Positions 16,855 to 27,088 of a DNA stretch of 64,000 nt are shown here, piece after piece. The stretch covers positions 62,001 through 126,000 of the forward strand of contig CAZQWG010000004.1 of assembly GCA_964596985.1 (NCBI GenBank), written 5' to 3'. The position numbers and the translations under genes are program-made. This DNA is from GCA-020345945 sp964596985 (GTDB taxonomy: Archaea > Thermoproteota > Bathyarchaeia > RBG-16-48-13 > GCA-020345945). Under the pieces are notes generated by a model, which was not told the origin of the DNA, made no database searches, and was given only the letters and a program-made list of their open reading frames with translations. Every line of letters begins with the position of its first letter. Within the stretch, counting starts at the first letter, position 1.

Positions 16855-18222
16855 TCAGTTGAGGCGTTGCATCTTAGCCAAGAAGAACCCATTTGTCCGA
16901 TTGATGTGCGGGTAGAGCCTTTGGCACTTGGTCTTCCCTTGGAATCCTGGTCGCCCCACAAAGGGATGCGATTCCACAAGTCGGAACTCGGCGTGTTCCT
17001 TGAGGAATTCTTCGATGACTGTTTCATTCTCCTCGACACTTATACTGCACGTGGAATAGACCAAGAACCCCCCCTCCCTCACGTTTCGGGAGCAGGAATC
17101 GATCATGTTGCTCTGAATCTTCCCATACCCTTTTAATGATCTGGAATCTATCCGCCATTTCGCAGAAGGAGTTTTCCAGAAAGCTCCGGTACTGCTACAC
17201 GGTGGATCTAATAGAACCAGATCAAACTCTCCCCTCAAAGGAATAGGATTGTAGGCGTCGGCTAGGATCATATCCACAAGGGTTATCCCTCCTCTTCGGA
17301 CTGTTTTTCTCAGGATCCCCAACCGTCTCTCTGATAGATCGATCGAGATAATCTGACCCTCATCCTGCATGAGCTGCCCCGAGTAGATTGTTTTCCCTCC
17401 TGGAGCTGCACAGACGTCCAACACCTTCCAGCCAGGTTGTGGGTCAGCCACCTGAACAGCCAGGCAACTCGAAGGGTCCTGAATCTGGAACAGCCCCTCA
17501 CGATAAGCCTTCGAGAGAACTGGTGGTCGGGAAGATCCAACCACTTCATAGACATTCTCTATTCCCTCAAAAGGAACAACGGAAATTCCCTGGTTCCCAA
17601 GTATCGACTCGATGTCCCCCGTCTGGACCTTTAGAGTATTGATGCGCAGATATGTGGGTGGAACCTGAGCGTTGGCTGCTAAAAATCTCAAGGTCTCTTC
17701 TCGACCGAGCAGGTTGAAGCAGTATCTCACGAACCAGGTTGGATGGAATGTCCTTAAAGCAACGGTCTCAAACTCATCCAGTCCATCAAATAACTGGTTC
17801 GTATTGAAAATAAGGGCTCTTCCTAGGATGTGCTCTACAGGATTAAGGCTCTTCCACCCCAGAACTCTTCTACCCATCCTTGCAACCGCGATTCCCCTTG
17901 CTTCTCGATTGCCTTGACCGAACCAAGTATAAAATACGTATAGTCTTACGAAAGCACGTGTCTTCCTCGACAGGTTTCCAATACTACTTGGAGCCAGAAG
18001 AGAGTTCAACACCCTGTCTATGAAGTTCAGACGACGAGTGGTCTCCATTACAAGACGTCTAGCCGCCATGCGATCCGCCGAAGACAAGTCCCTCCTTGTT
18101 TGACTTGAAACTGACATGGCAAGAGTAGAATTGAGCCCCCTTTTTTCCATGAGAACCATGGAGTCCACAGCTAGAGCCCATGACCTCCTGCGAGGAACCC
18201 TGAGGTTCGAAGCCTTTTTCAT
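16855..18222 (-). CDS. NusB-like domain plus NSUN-family RNA (cytosine-5) methyltransferase
   Basis: About 455 residues. An all-helical NusB-like N-terminal domain is followed by a Rossmann SAM methylase of the NOL1/NOP2/Sun family. Hallmarks are LDVCAAPGGKT (SAM motif I), LLDPPCSSTGAFWK (catalytic Cys after PP) and LVYSTCSISVEENE (second Cys), with QDPSSCLAVQV before the core. This is the RsmB/Sun architecture; the RNA target (rRNA or tRNA) is not decidable. I chose ATG 18222 because GGTGA lies 8 nt upstream; ATG 18279 is also in frame. Confidence 0.9.
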   Translation of the reverse strand: MKKASNLRVPRRRSWALAVDSMVLMEKRGLNSTLAMSVSSQTRRDLSSADRMAARRLVMETTRRLNFIDRVLNSLLAPSSIGNLSRKTRAFVRLYVFYTWFGQGNREARGIAVARMGRRVLGWKSLNPVEHILGRALIFNTNQLFDGLDEFETVALRTFHPTWFVRYCFNLLGREETLRFLAANAQVPPTYLRINTLKVQTGDIESILGNQGISVVPFEGIENVYEVVGSSRPPVLSKAYREGLFQIQDPSSCLAVQVADPQPGWKVLDVCAAPGGKTIYSGQLMQDEGQIISIDLSERRLGILRKTVRRGGITLVDMILADAYNPIPLRGEFDLVLLDPPCSSTGAFWKTPSAKWRIDSRSLKGYGKIQSNMIDSCSRNVREGGFLVYSTCSISVEENETVIEEFLKEHAEFRLVESHPFVGRPGFQGKTKCQRLYPHINRTNGFFLAKMQRLN

Positions 18223-18303
18223 TAAGTCACCAAATGAGCCTTCGTTACGATTGACAACGTAATCTCCTGTTGTTCCCAAAAGCCTTTACCCAAGAAAGTT
18301 CTC

Positions 18304-20934
18304 ATGCAGATGGTGAGTCAGATGGGAACTCTTGATGGCTATAGCATACAGAAGGAAGAACGGAAGGATCTTCAAGGGGAATCTGTAGACACCCTCGCCA
18401 AGAGGATAGATGAACTCAGGCTTGAACCCGAGGAGACGGACAGTTTCGAGAAGGCATTCCTTGTTGGAGCAACGTATGATGGAGAGAGAATGGTTGCAGC
18501 CCTAAGATTCTACGATCCAAAGGAGGGGAAGATCCTTCTGTGGCGGGATAATTCCGGTCATCTCCCTTACTGTTTCTCGAAACTCGGTCCTGAGGAGGCA
18601 GAACTTAACCATCAAGTCATGGAGCACCCTGGATTCAAGGAACTCAAGTTGATTACAAAGTTCAACGCTCTTAAAGACGCAGAGGAGGAGTACGCCGAGA
18701 TCATTGCCAAAGACCCGTTGTCGATCGGCGGAAAGAGCAACTCCATAAGAGAATTCTTGCCGGAATCCTGGGAATCAAGAATCCGATACCATGAGAGCTA
18801 CCTCTACGACACACAACTCATACCTGGCATTCCATACTCCCTTAGACAAGGAAAGATCGAGAGGATTGAAGAAGAGTTCTCGGAGGAAGTCGAGAAGAAA
18901 ATCGAAAACCTATTCGTGGAAGAATCGAAGGAGATGCAGAAGTTCGCCCTCGAATGGGCTTGGCTACTCCAACAAGAAATCCCTCGATTTCGAAGGGCAG
19001 CAGTCGACATAGAGGTTTTTTCACCCGTAGCCAACCGGGTTCCTGATCCTCAGGAAGCCCTGTACCCTGTTATCTGTGTCTCAGTCGTGGACTCGAAAGG
19101 AGAACAGCGGGTCCTACTGCTCAGAAGAGATGGGATTGAGCAAGGAGACGAGAACGCGCTAGGTGAACTTGAACCAGAATACTACGAGAGCGAAGACGAA
19201 CTAATCCTCGAAACCTTGCGGGTGCTCACAGAATTCCCGTTCATCTTGACTTTCAACGGGGATCAGTTCGACCTCAGATACCTATACCAAAGGGCTCTGA
19301 ATCTAGGATTCTCTCGTAAGCAGATCCCGCTTGTCTCTAGAAGAAACTCTGTCTCTTTGAGGTACGGTCTGCACCTTGATCTGTACCGGTTCTTCTTCAA
19401 TAAATCTATCCAAATCTATGCTTTCGGGCAGAGGTATAGGGGACTCACCCTGGACGAAGTCTCTCAGGCACTCCTCAATGAGAGTAAGATCCCCTTAGAG
19501 AAACCGTTCGCAGAGTTGAATTATGTGGAATTGGCAAACTATTGCCTCAGAGACTCTCAACTAACCTTCGGTCTATCCTCCATGAACAACGATCTTCTCA
19601 TGAGGCTGATCGCACTCGTCGCCCGGATAGCGAGGATGTCTTTCGAAGACGTAGTTAGGCAAGGGGTCTCAAGCTGGATCAGAAGCCTGATGTACTACGA
19701 ACATAGGCGCAGAAACTGGATAATCCCTCGATCCGAAGACATATTCGAGTACAAAGGTGTCACGTCAACCGAGGCAGTAATAAAAGGTAAGAAATACAAA
19801 GGCGCAGTCGTCATAGAGCCTACCCCGGGAGTACATTTCGGGGTCTCCGTCCTGGACTTCGCCTCCCTGTACCCGTCGATCATTAAGCAATACAACCTCT
19901 CCTACGAGACAATACTTTGCCCGCATGAACAATGCCGCTCTAACAAGATACCTGGGACATCACACTGGGTCTGTGCAATCCACAGGGGGCTATCCAGCCA
20001 GATAATCGGATCGCTACGAGACCTGAGGGTTAAATGGTACAAAAGGAAGGCAAAAGATACAAGCCTGAGCGAAGGGCAGAGAGAGTTCTTCAACGTAGTC
20101 CAACTCACACTCAAGGTCTTCCTAAACGCGAGCTATGGCGTCTTTGGGGCCGAGCACTTCCCACTCTACTGTCCAAGTGTCGCCGAGTCTACGGCTGCGC
20201 TAGGCAGATACGCCATCAATGAGGCGATAGAAGAGGCGAAGAGGTTGGGTATCGAGGTCATCTACGGTGACACAGACAGCGTCTTCTTGAGCAAGCCGTC
20301 AGAGGATCAGATTAACGGTCTCTTGGAATGGTCGAGGGAGAAACTGGGAATCGAGCTCGAAGTAGACAAGCAATATCGGTATGTAGCGTTCAGTACGAGG
20401 AAGAAGAACTATTTCGGTGTATTTCCAGATGGCAGTGTCGACATAAAAGGACTGACAGGGAAGAAGCGGAACACGCCGGTATTCTTGAAAAAGGCATTCT
20501 ACGATGCCATAGACGTAATGAGTGAAGTTGAGAATCAGGGAGACTTTAGGCGGGCAAAAGAAAAGATCCAGAATATAGTCCAGGAATGCTATACGAGACT
20601 GAAGAATCGCCAGTTCCCGCTGGAGGACCTGGCGATCAATATAATGCTTGGAAAACCGTTGAAGAGTTACTTGAAGACCACCCCGCAGCATGTGAAGGCT
20701 GGCCGATTGTTGGCTGAGAACGGTCAAGAAGTCAAACCCGGTGACATAATTGGCTTCGTGAAGACCAATGATGCTCTCGGAGTGAAACCGGTTGAACTTG
20801 CGAGAGTCGAGGAGGTGGATGTCGGAAAGTACACTGACTACGTTAGGTCAACCTTCGAGCAGGTATTCGACGCGCTTGGACTTGAGTTTGAGGAGATAAC
20901 CGGGGTTACTAAACTGGAAGATTTCTTATTCTGA
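18304..20934 (+). CDS. polB: Family B DNA polymerase with 3'-5' exonuclease
   Basis: An 876-residue replicative-type PolB. Exonuclease motifs are VDIEVF (Exo I, near residue 235), FNGDQFDLRY (Exo II) and YCLRDSQL (Exo III). Polymerase motifs are LDFASLYPSIIKQYN (A, near 517), LNASYGVFGAE (B) and YGDTDS (C, near 655), with KKNYFG and a thumb after it. All catalytic acids are intact. The last residues, TKLEDFLF, look like a PCNA-interacting peptide. It is transcribed divergently from the RNA methylase with a short shared upstream region; ATG 18322 is an alternative start. Confidence 0.96.
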   Translation: MQMVSQMGTLDGYSIQKEERKDLQGESVDTLAKRIDELRLEPEETDSFEKAFLVGATYDGERMVAALRFYDPKEGKILLWRDNSGHLPYCFSKLGPEEAELNHQVMEHPGFKELKLITKFNALKDAEEEYAEIIAKDPLSIGGKSNSIREFLPESWESRIRYHESYLYDTQLIPGIPYSLRQGKIERIEEEFSEEVEKKIENLFVEESKEMQKFALEWAWLLQQEIPRFRRAAVDIEVFSPVANRVPDPQEALYPVICVSVVDSKGEQRVLLLRRDGIEQGDENALGELEPEYYESEDELILETLRVLTEFPFILTFNGDQFDLRYLYQRALNLGFSRKQIPLVSRRNSVSLRYGLHLDLYRFFFNKSIQIYAFGQRYRGLTLDEVSQALLNESKIPLEKPFAELNYVELANYCLRDSQLTFGLSSMNNDLLMRLIALVARIARMSFEDVVRQGVSSWIRSLMYYEHRRRNWIIPRSEDIFEYKGVTSTEAVIKGKKYKGAVVIEPTPGVHFGVSVLDFASLYPSIIKQYNLSYETILCPHEQCRSNKIPGTSHWVCAIHRGLSSQIIGSLRDLRVKWYKRKAKDTSLSEGQREFFNVVQLTLKVFLNASYGVFGAEHFPLYCPSVAESTAALGRYAINEAIEEAKRLGIEVIYGDTDSVFLSKPSEDQINGLLEWSREKLGIELEVDKQYRYVAFSTRKKNYFGVFPDGSVDIKGLTGKKRNTPVFLKKAFYDAIDVMSEVENQGDFRRAKEKIQNIVQECYTRLKNRQFPLEDLAINIMLGKPLKSYLKTTPQHVKAGRLLAENGQEVKPGDIIGFVKTNDALGVKPVELARVEEVDVGKYTDYVRSTFEQVFDALGLEFEEITGVTKLEDFLF

Positions 20935-21193
20935 TTTGCAGCCTTTCTATGGGTGATCGTTCTGTCTCCATCAAGAGATATGAGAAGCCGGCGTGTACAG
21001 TCATCAGAATTGAGAAGCAACGCTAGATAGATCTGCTTGATGACGGGTATGGACACCCGAACACTTTAGAGCATATGTCTCACCAGCAATATAAAGCGGG
21101 ATCTTTCAATACTGTTCCGAAGGAATTGAAAGAAATCTCACATTCGACAGGACGCGACGGTTGACCTTGAGGCTGTATTGATGAGGGAAAGAT
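20935..21193. other. Intergenic region with a TATA box
   Basis: No gene is recognisable in these 259 bp. CAATATAAAG near 21088-21097 is a likely TATA box for the coiled-coil/GT39 gene, which starts at GTG 21194 behind GATGAGGGAAAG; this implies a leader of about 70 nt. Confidence 0.4.
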
Positions 21194-22860
21194 GTGAGTG
21201 AGATAGTCGAGATTAGCAGAGAGCAATGGCAAGCCTTTCTGGATACAAATGATCTGCTGATCAAGAAATGTGAAGAACTGATCCGTCAGGACAAGGAACT
21301 CTCAGTAAGAAATACGATTCTTGAGGGAAAGATACGCCAACTGGAAGAACAGCTTCAAATGAGATCAAGCGAAGATAGGCTTGTCAGACCGAATAACATA
21401 GACGCAGCTGGGCGTACTTCAAATCCCCTTCTCATCGTAGCCTTACTGCTTGGGGTGTTAGCTTGGAAGCTCTTCTTCGCGGTTCAAATGCGCATCCCAG
21501 TTTGGGACGGGTGTGTATATCTATCCAATGCACGGCTGTTCACTTTCGGAAACACTAGCTTCTTTGAAGTAATCCGTCCGCCGCTATTCCCATTCACGGT
21601 TGCCTGCATCTGGAGAATCACGGGGGAAAGCCTCTTGTTGGCTAGCTTGGTCCAGCCGGGCTTCACTGTTGCAGCCGGACTCGTCTTCTATCTATTTGCT
21701 AAGGAAGCTAGGGGTAGTGGATTCGCCACTGTTAGTACAGCTATATTCCTCCTAGGGAACACCGCGATGTCCTATTGGACAAATCATATTCTTGTTCATG
21801 GGGAGACCTTGTTCTTTCTAGTCCTATCCTCGTATTCTATCTTCAAGGCTGCTCGTGGGAGACCTAAGTTCTGGTGGATAGCGGGTGCAGCCGCGGGTCT
21901 AGCGACTTTAGCAAGATATCCGGCGCTTTTTGCAGTTGGTGGGATAGCCTGCGTCGTTCTTCATCCTAAGTTCAGAAAGAACAATGGCTTCTCTCTCGAT
22001 ATGCGCACTGGGCAGATCGTATCTGCGGACTACTGGAATCTAGTGAAAGGAGTGTCCGCATTCTTTATTGTCTGGTTTCCTTGGTTTGCTTGGAATTGGC
22101 TGGTCTATGGAGACTTCCTGTACAGTATCACGACAGGGTCAGGTGCTGTTACTTGGGGGTCCCATGACCCCCTCTATTTCTACATTGTTCACGCTCCTGA
22201 GACCTGGGGTCTAGCGGTAATTCTCTTACTGGTTGCCATATTTAGTAGGGACACTTGGCAAGATGATTGCGGCTTCATGCTATTACTATGGTTCCTTTTT
22301 TGTCTTGTTGGTTTCTCTATTATAAGAATATGCGATTCACGTCTGAGTGGACACCGCCTATCGCTTATCTCTCTACATTGGGTCTGGAAAAGGTATGGTA
22401 TGCCATTCCCAAGTTTATGAAGGATAGAGGTTCCGCGAAACTGTCTCGAGGGATTCTGGTGGTGACTTTTACTGCCTGGTTGTTGCTGGCTTCTGTCGGC
22501 ACAACGGAGAGGTTGATTTGGGAAGTCGAACTAACCGGGAATGATCAAGGCTTCGAGCAGCTTGCTGGGTATCTGAAGGGTCATATGGGGGAAGACGATT
22601 TAGGGGCTTCTAATATGGCCCTGTATTTAGCCTACTTTTCCGGTAATCGTTTCGTGAATCTACAGTCTTCTGGGAGCGGTTTTATTGGTGAACTTAAAGA
22701 TCTGAAAGCCACTTGGCTGGTAATCGAACTCGATGAAGAGAGTGAATTTCCATACGAAACCAGAGAATACTTGGATGCCCAACCATACCTAGTAAAAGTC
22801 GGAGTTTGGGAAACCCGGAGATTCGGTCTCGTAGGAGTCTACCGAATCTCTTGGACCTAG
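21194..22860 (+). pseudogene. Frameshifted GT39-type membrane glycosyltransferase with N-terminal coiled coil
   Basis: Frame 1 (21194 to about 22330) encodes an N-terminal coiled coil (residues 1-58), then hydrophobic spans of a PMT/ArnT-like transferase: MRIPVWDGCVYLSNARLF (acidic first loop), RPPLFPF, LARYPALFAV. Frame 2 then continues with KNMRFTSEWTPPIAYLSTLG and a soluble C-terminal domain to 22860. The neighbour at 23947 has the same order (NIRFFIGWIPSVCVLIGLG) unbroken, so the frames belong together. The one-base loss lies between 22291 and 22330, most simply at the T6 run in CCTTTTTTGTC (22296-22301). It could be a sequencing error. Substrate would be a polyprenyl-linked sugar. Confidence 0.8.
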
Positions 22861-23622
22861 GACGGGATCAGGCTCTCCAATGAACTCATGTTTGTTATGG
22901 TATTGAATCCGTTCTTCACGTCGAAGACTAGTTTTCGTAGAGAGAATAGTCTCGTTGTAGAGACGATCTTTGCCTTGTCGTAGTTGCAGTAGTATCCTTC
23001 GAAGTATCCTGTGACGAAAGCGGCATACTTGTAGGAGGATAGCGCGATCAGACTCGATAGGAGTGTAGTTATATCCAAAGTCTTGTAAAGTCGTCGCCTT
23101 GACTTGGAATGACTAAAACTTTCATGGTCGATGCTGTAGAACTTCCCTTCAGTACCCAAGATGGTGTTCTCGGCATTGTTGTCTATAAGAAAGTCGGAGT
23201 TAACGTGTAACATAGAGTCTACCCTGCCCTTTCTAAAACCTAGATACGTTATCCTGTCTCGGTTCTTGATGCAACGAAGCTTTGAAAAGAGATTAGTTCC
23301 CTCTACATAGTAGAACCAGATTGTTGGGTATCTCACATTGAGTATGTCAGGGATCTAGTTCAGGGTGTTGTTGGAGTCTCCGAAGTGCCGTCAGCTCGTT
23401 CTGAAATCTATCTAACGAATTTGCGTTCACCTTCTCCAGAGAGTTGGCTATGTAAAGATGTGTGAAACTCTGGGCAAGCTCAATGACTGTCTTTCGGATA
23501 TTCTTTGAGAATATCTTGGACACCAATTTGACATCTCCATGTCTCCAGAGGGCTACTGTGCGAGATTGGTTCAGATACCCTAGAAACACCAATCGACTCG
23601 GCATCTTATTCCCCATTCTCAC
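22857..23622 (-). pseudogene. Frameshifted aminoglycoside/Kdo-kinase-like gene
   Basis: Two minus-strand frames (23622-23347 and about 23346-22857) join into one protein of about 254 residues if one C is removed from GATCCCTGAC (the GGG at 23350-23352 on the + strand), giving ELDPDILNVRYPTIW. The second part carries a kinase-like catalytic loop LHVNSDFLIDNNAENTIL (Asp and Asn in place) and YSIDHESF (DFG/DxE equivalent); KLVSKIF in the first part may be the ATP-binding lysine. This resembles lipopolysaccharide-core kinases found beside glycosyltransferases. Its stop overlaps that of the convergent GT39 gene. Confidence 0.6.
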
Positions 23623-23946
23623 CGTTTCTTAATCAAGGGGTCATAGGCATCTTTTTCTGAGCCTCCCTTATCGAAAAACGAGTCTCCTTACATTTCCTGT
23701 AAACGTCATGAAGCGTGGCAATCTTTCAATTCGTTCTATCTACCAGACATCACAATCTCTCTTCTCATATCGTTCACTCCAAAATCCTTGGGTTGATGAA
23801 ATCCCGAATTCCAGTATCATCTGATAATGTTCATGCGATTCTTCATAGACCGACTATAGGTTTCGAGATAGCCCGTCTGCCAATAATGAAATATATGGTT
23901 TAGGACATATCAGACCCGTCAGTAGAGTAGGAGTTATCTCGCCGAG
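23623..23946. other. Intergenic region, promoter of the GT39 gene
   Basis: In these 324 bp I see no convincing gene. AAATATAT at about 23889-23896 is a likely TATA box, about 50 nt before ATG 23947; a start of transcription near 23920 is expected. A 62-codon frame (23715-23903) has no coding character. Confidence 0.4.
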
Positions 23947-25467
23947 ATGAGTAATTCTACCTCAAAAATACCAAGGGACCTCTCGTCTTGGATGTTCAAT
24001 GAGACGACTCTATTCATCGTTCTCATCCCCATCTTCGTGGCTAAGATGTATGTTGCCTCGAACTATTGGGCAGCAAGTTGGGAGGGGAGTTTCCACCTCG
24101 ATAACGCAAAACATTTCGTATTCGCTCTCGGATTTAGGCCCGGAGAAGAAAGAGCTTCGACCTACTACGATGTATACTCGGCCCCCTTCTTTCCCTGGCT
24201 CGGCGGTTTTGTGTGGGCAGCATTCGGTGGAGACCTCCACCAAGGCTTTCTGGCCACAGTCACCGTTCAACAGACCCTCCATTTCTTGTCTATACTTCTT
24301 CTCTTTAAGATGATGAAGTTCCTCTTCACCGAGAGGGTAGGCTTCATCGCTTCGCTGTTGGTCTACTTGAACCCAATAAGCTTCCGCTGGACGAATGAAA
24401 TACAAGAATTCGGGCCTGAACTCTTCTTCGTCTTCGTTGCTGTCCACTTCCTCTTAAGGGAGACCGAGAAGAACACTGGAGTCTTCTTTTTGGTAGGGGC
24501 TTTCTGTGGTCTTGCAGTTCTCACCGATTATATGGCGGTTGTTCTGCTCTTACCAGTAGTAATACTTATCCTCCGTTACGTCGGAACCATCGGGTCAAGG
24601 CTAAGAGCCTTCCGATGGATTACGTTGTCGTTCCTGATCGTGGTTGTGCCTTGGTTCTTGTGGTGTCTCTCGAGTGAAGGAGACATATACATCCCTATAG
24701 TGGGGTTCTTTAGACCGCTACTGGTCGAGAGTCCATCTTCGTGGTATTGGTACCTCGAGGCCCTCCCCACGGTCTTCGTTGGACCAGAATTGATTAAAGA
24801 GTACTTTCCTCCTCCCGCTATCGATATGAAGGCCGTACCGCTACTTCTTCTGGGGCTGCTCGGCATCTTTGATATTAAATCTCTAAGAGAGAAACGGAGA
24901 TTCTTTTTCCTGTCCTGGTTTATTTGCGCAATCCTCTTCTCTTCATTCTTCGCTAGAAGAAACATACGGTTTTTCATAGGATGGATTCCCTCCGTCTGTG
25001 TTCTCATCGGTCTAGGAACTGAGAGGATATGTAGCTTGCTGAAGGAAGTGAGGCTGAAATCTCTTCTGACTCTAATCCTCCTCCTGCTTGTCTTCGTGAA
25101 CTTCATTCCAGCATTTCAAATCTCATACAGTATGGTTGATCCGAGACATGATCCAGCATTCTTCGAAGCCGTGTCTTGGCTGAGAGACAACATCCACCCC
25201 TACTACGAGCAGGGAGCAACAAACTTCATTCCCATCATCAGCTACTACACAGAACGATGGTTCATGGATGTCAGCGGAATAGAGCAGCATCAACTAAGGG
25301 ATTGGTTGGAGAGAAATCCGGTTAAGTATCTCGTCGTCTCAACGGCTGTTCCCCCCTCATTCATGCGTAAAGGTATCCTCGACTGGGAGCCTTACCTGAG
25401 ACTTGTAAGGTTCTGGGAAACCTACACGTATGGGTACGTGTTGGTATACGAGTTACGTGGAGGATAG
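23947..25467 (+). CDS. GT39/ArnT-like membrane glycosyltransferase
   Basis: A 506-residue polytopic protein of the dolichyl-phosphate-mannose mannosyltransferase/ArnT superfamily. The first extracytoplasmic loop has the acidic pattern SWEGSFHLDNAKHFVF, and the second has YSAPFFPWLGGFVWAAFG, as in GT39. About 11 hydrophobic segments follow, with ARRNIRFFIGWIPSVC near residue 340 and a short soluble C-terminal domain (HDPAFFEAVSWLRDN). It probably transfers a lipid-linked sugar to protein or lipid on the outer face of the membrane. It is the intact paralogue of the frameshifted gene at 21194. Confidence 0.8.
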   Translation: MSNSTSKIPRDLSSWMFNETTLFIVLIPIFVAKMYVASNYWAASWEGSFHLDNAKHFVFALGFRPGEERASTYYDVYSAPFFPWLGGFVWAAFGGDLHQGFLATVTVQQTLHFLSILLLFKMMKFLFTERVGFIASLLVYLNPISFRWTNEIQEFGPELFFVFVAVHFLLRETEKNTGVFFLVGAFCGLAVLTDYMAVVLLLPVVILILRYVGTIGSRLRAFRWITLSFLIVVVPWFLWCLSSEGDIYIPIVGFFRPLLVESPSSWYWYLEALPTVFVGPELIKEYFPPPAIDMKAVPLLLLGLLGIFDIKSLREKRRFFFLSWFICAILFSSFFARRNIRFFIGWIPSVCVLIGLGTERICSLLKEVRLKSLLTLILLLLVFVNFIPAFQISYSMVDPRHDPAFFEAVSWLRDNIHPYYEQGATNFIPIISYYTERWFMDVSGIEQHQLRDWLERNPVKYLVVSTAVPPSFMRKGILDWEPYLRLVRFWETYTYGYVLVYELRGG

Positions 25468-25483
25468 GATGCCCTGTGTCATC

Positions 25484-26947
25484 CTATCTTATGGTGATTT
25501 TTTTCCCTATGTCTCCGTAGCGCTTGGCCCTAGTCCAACCTATCTTCTTTCGGTACATCTCCCAATACGTGACCACCCGCATGATGTCCAGTAAGTATCG
25601 GTAGAGCAGAGCGTATATAGGAATGTAAAGCATCAACCGCCAATCCTCCTTATCGATATGGATTGCGAGTGCAAGAAGGATCGTTTCAAGAAGAAGGAAT
25701 TGAGATAACACAAGTGTCATCCCTATCCATCTGCCAAGAGCACCGTAGACGATTGTCAAAATCATGGATGTAAGTTCGACTATTGGGACAACAAGAGTAC
25801 TCAAGACCATGTACGGATAGGCGACATAGCTGAGGGAACCGTGTCTCCACCAGTGTCCGCTATGCTTAAGCAAGACCATGACGGTACCAGAATTCCATCT
25901 CATTCGCTGTCTGAATAGGCTCAGAATGTCTTCAGGGGCTTCTGTGTACACGATCGCTCTAGGCTCATGCAATACGGTCCTTCTTCCCTTGACCAGCTTC
26001 ATGGTTTGGTCCATATCCTCCGTTACCGTATCGCTTTCATATGTTCCAACCCAGTTCAATGTAGATTTCCGGAAAGACGCTAGTGCCCCAGGGATTACGT
26101 CTGTGGTTACGAGCATGTCGAATGCCCGTCGTCTGAGATTTAATCCTTTGATATATTCGATTGCCTGAAGAATCGTCAGGATATTTGTGCGATTTCCAAC
26201 TCTCACGTTGCCTCCAACTGCATCAACATTGGGGTCTCGTTGGTAGTTAGCAACGAGTCGAGTAATCGCTTCTCTCTCTATCGCCCCGTCAGCATCGATA
26301 TTTACGACTATTTCTCCTCTTGCGAGGTTGTAGCCGAGGTTGAGGGCTGCGGACTTGCCTCCATTAGGTCGGTTTATGAGTTGGATCTTGCCTTGAAGTG
26401 CATAAGGTCTCATGATGGCTTCGGTGCCATCGGTGCTTCCATCGTTCACTACAATAATCTCCTTCTTCGGATAATCCAACTCTAAGAGTGTCTTCAACGT
26501 GTGTTCTATTACTCTCTCCTCATTATACGCTGGAATGACAATGGAGACCAGAGGAATCCTATCCCACTCTTCTATGGGGCGTAGGGGACGGGTACGTCGC
26601 AATGAATATTCGTGAAGGATTGCCAGGGGAAGGTAAGAAAGCTCATTCAGGAATACTAGAGATAGGAAAAGACCGTAAAAAAAGAACAACGCTGGTCGTG
26701 ACGTTATCGCCACAATCATCAACGACAGTATGGAAGAACCTTCGGCGCCGTCTTCGGCTTTTCCGTTGGTGACGGTGCCGTCCATCGTTGAAGGAGGCGG
26801 CGTAGTAGGAGTGGCAATTACGAAGTAGGCCTCAACCGACAAGTAGAGAAAATAGAGTACTACTCCACACATCACCAGAGAAAGAATAAATACCAACCAG
26901 ACGAACCGCTTGTCGGCTACCTTCTCGGATAGTGCACGCGGTATCAT
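25484..26947 (-). CDS. Processive family 2 glycosyltransferase (cellulose/hyaluronan-synthase-like)
   Basis: A 487-residue membrane GT2. Two N-terminal spans precede the GT-A domain: VSIVIPAYNEERVIEHTL, VVNDGSTDGTEAIM, GGKSAALNLGYNLARGEIVVNIDADG (DxD), YESDTVTEDMDQTMKL (catalytic TED) and FRQRMRW (QxxRW). Four C-terminal spans form the export channel. Such enzymes polymerise and extrude beta-linked polysaccharide from a UDP-sugar. It has no adjacent BcsB or PilZ partner. It converges on the GT39 gene with 16 bp between stops. Confidence 0.88.
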   Translation of the reverse strand: MIPRALSEKVADKRFVWLVFILSLVMCGVVLYFLYLSVEAYFVIATPTTPPPSTMDGTVTNGKAEDGAEGSSILSLMIVAITSRPALFFFYGLFLSLVFLNELSYLPLAILHEYSLRRTRPLRPIEEWDRIPLVSIVIPAYNEERVIEHTLKTLLELDYPKKEIIVVNDGSTDGTEAIMRPYALQGKIQLINRPNGGKSAALNLGYNLARGEIVVNIDADGAIEREAITRLVANYQRDPNVDAVGGNVRVGNRTNILTILQAIEYIKGLNLRRRAFDMLVTTDVIPGALASFRKSTLNWVGTYESDTVTEDMDQTMKLVKGRRTVLHEPRAIVYTEAPEDILSLFRQRMRWNSGTVMVLLKHSGHWWRHGSLSYVAYPYMVLSTLVVPIVELTSMILTIVYGALGRWIGMTLVLSQFLLLETILLALAIHIDKEDWRLMLYIPIYALLYRYLLDIMRVVTYWEMYRKKIGWTRAKRYGDIGKKITIR

Positions 26948-27088
26948 CTTCTATTCGCTTCCGACAGCAACAAGAAGAACAATCCCTGGAAACGTCCTGT
27001 GAATAGGTGTAGAGAACCAGCCCTCTAAAGGGTCCTCGGTTATACTTTTACGTTATTCTTTTCAGTATGATTGTAACGTTGTCTGGAG

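Noticed and set aside
23715..23903. 62-codon + strand frame in the GT39 leader region
   Set aside because: No family, ribosome site or coding pattern, and it lies across the predicted promoter.
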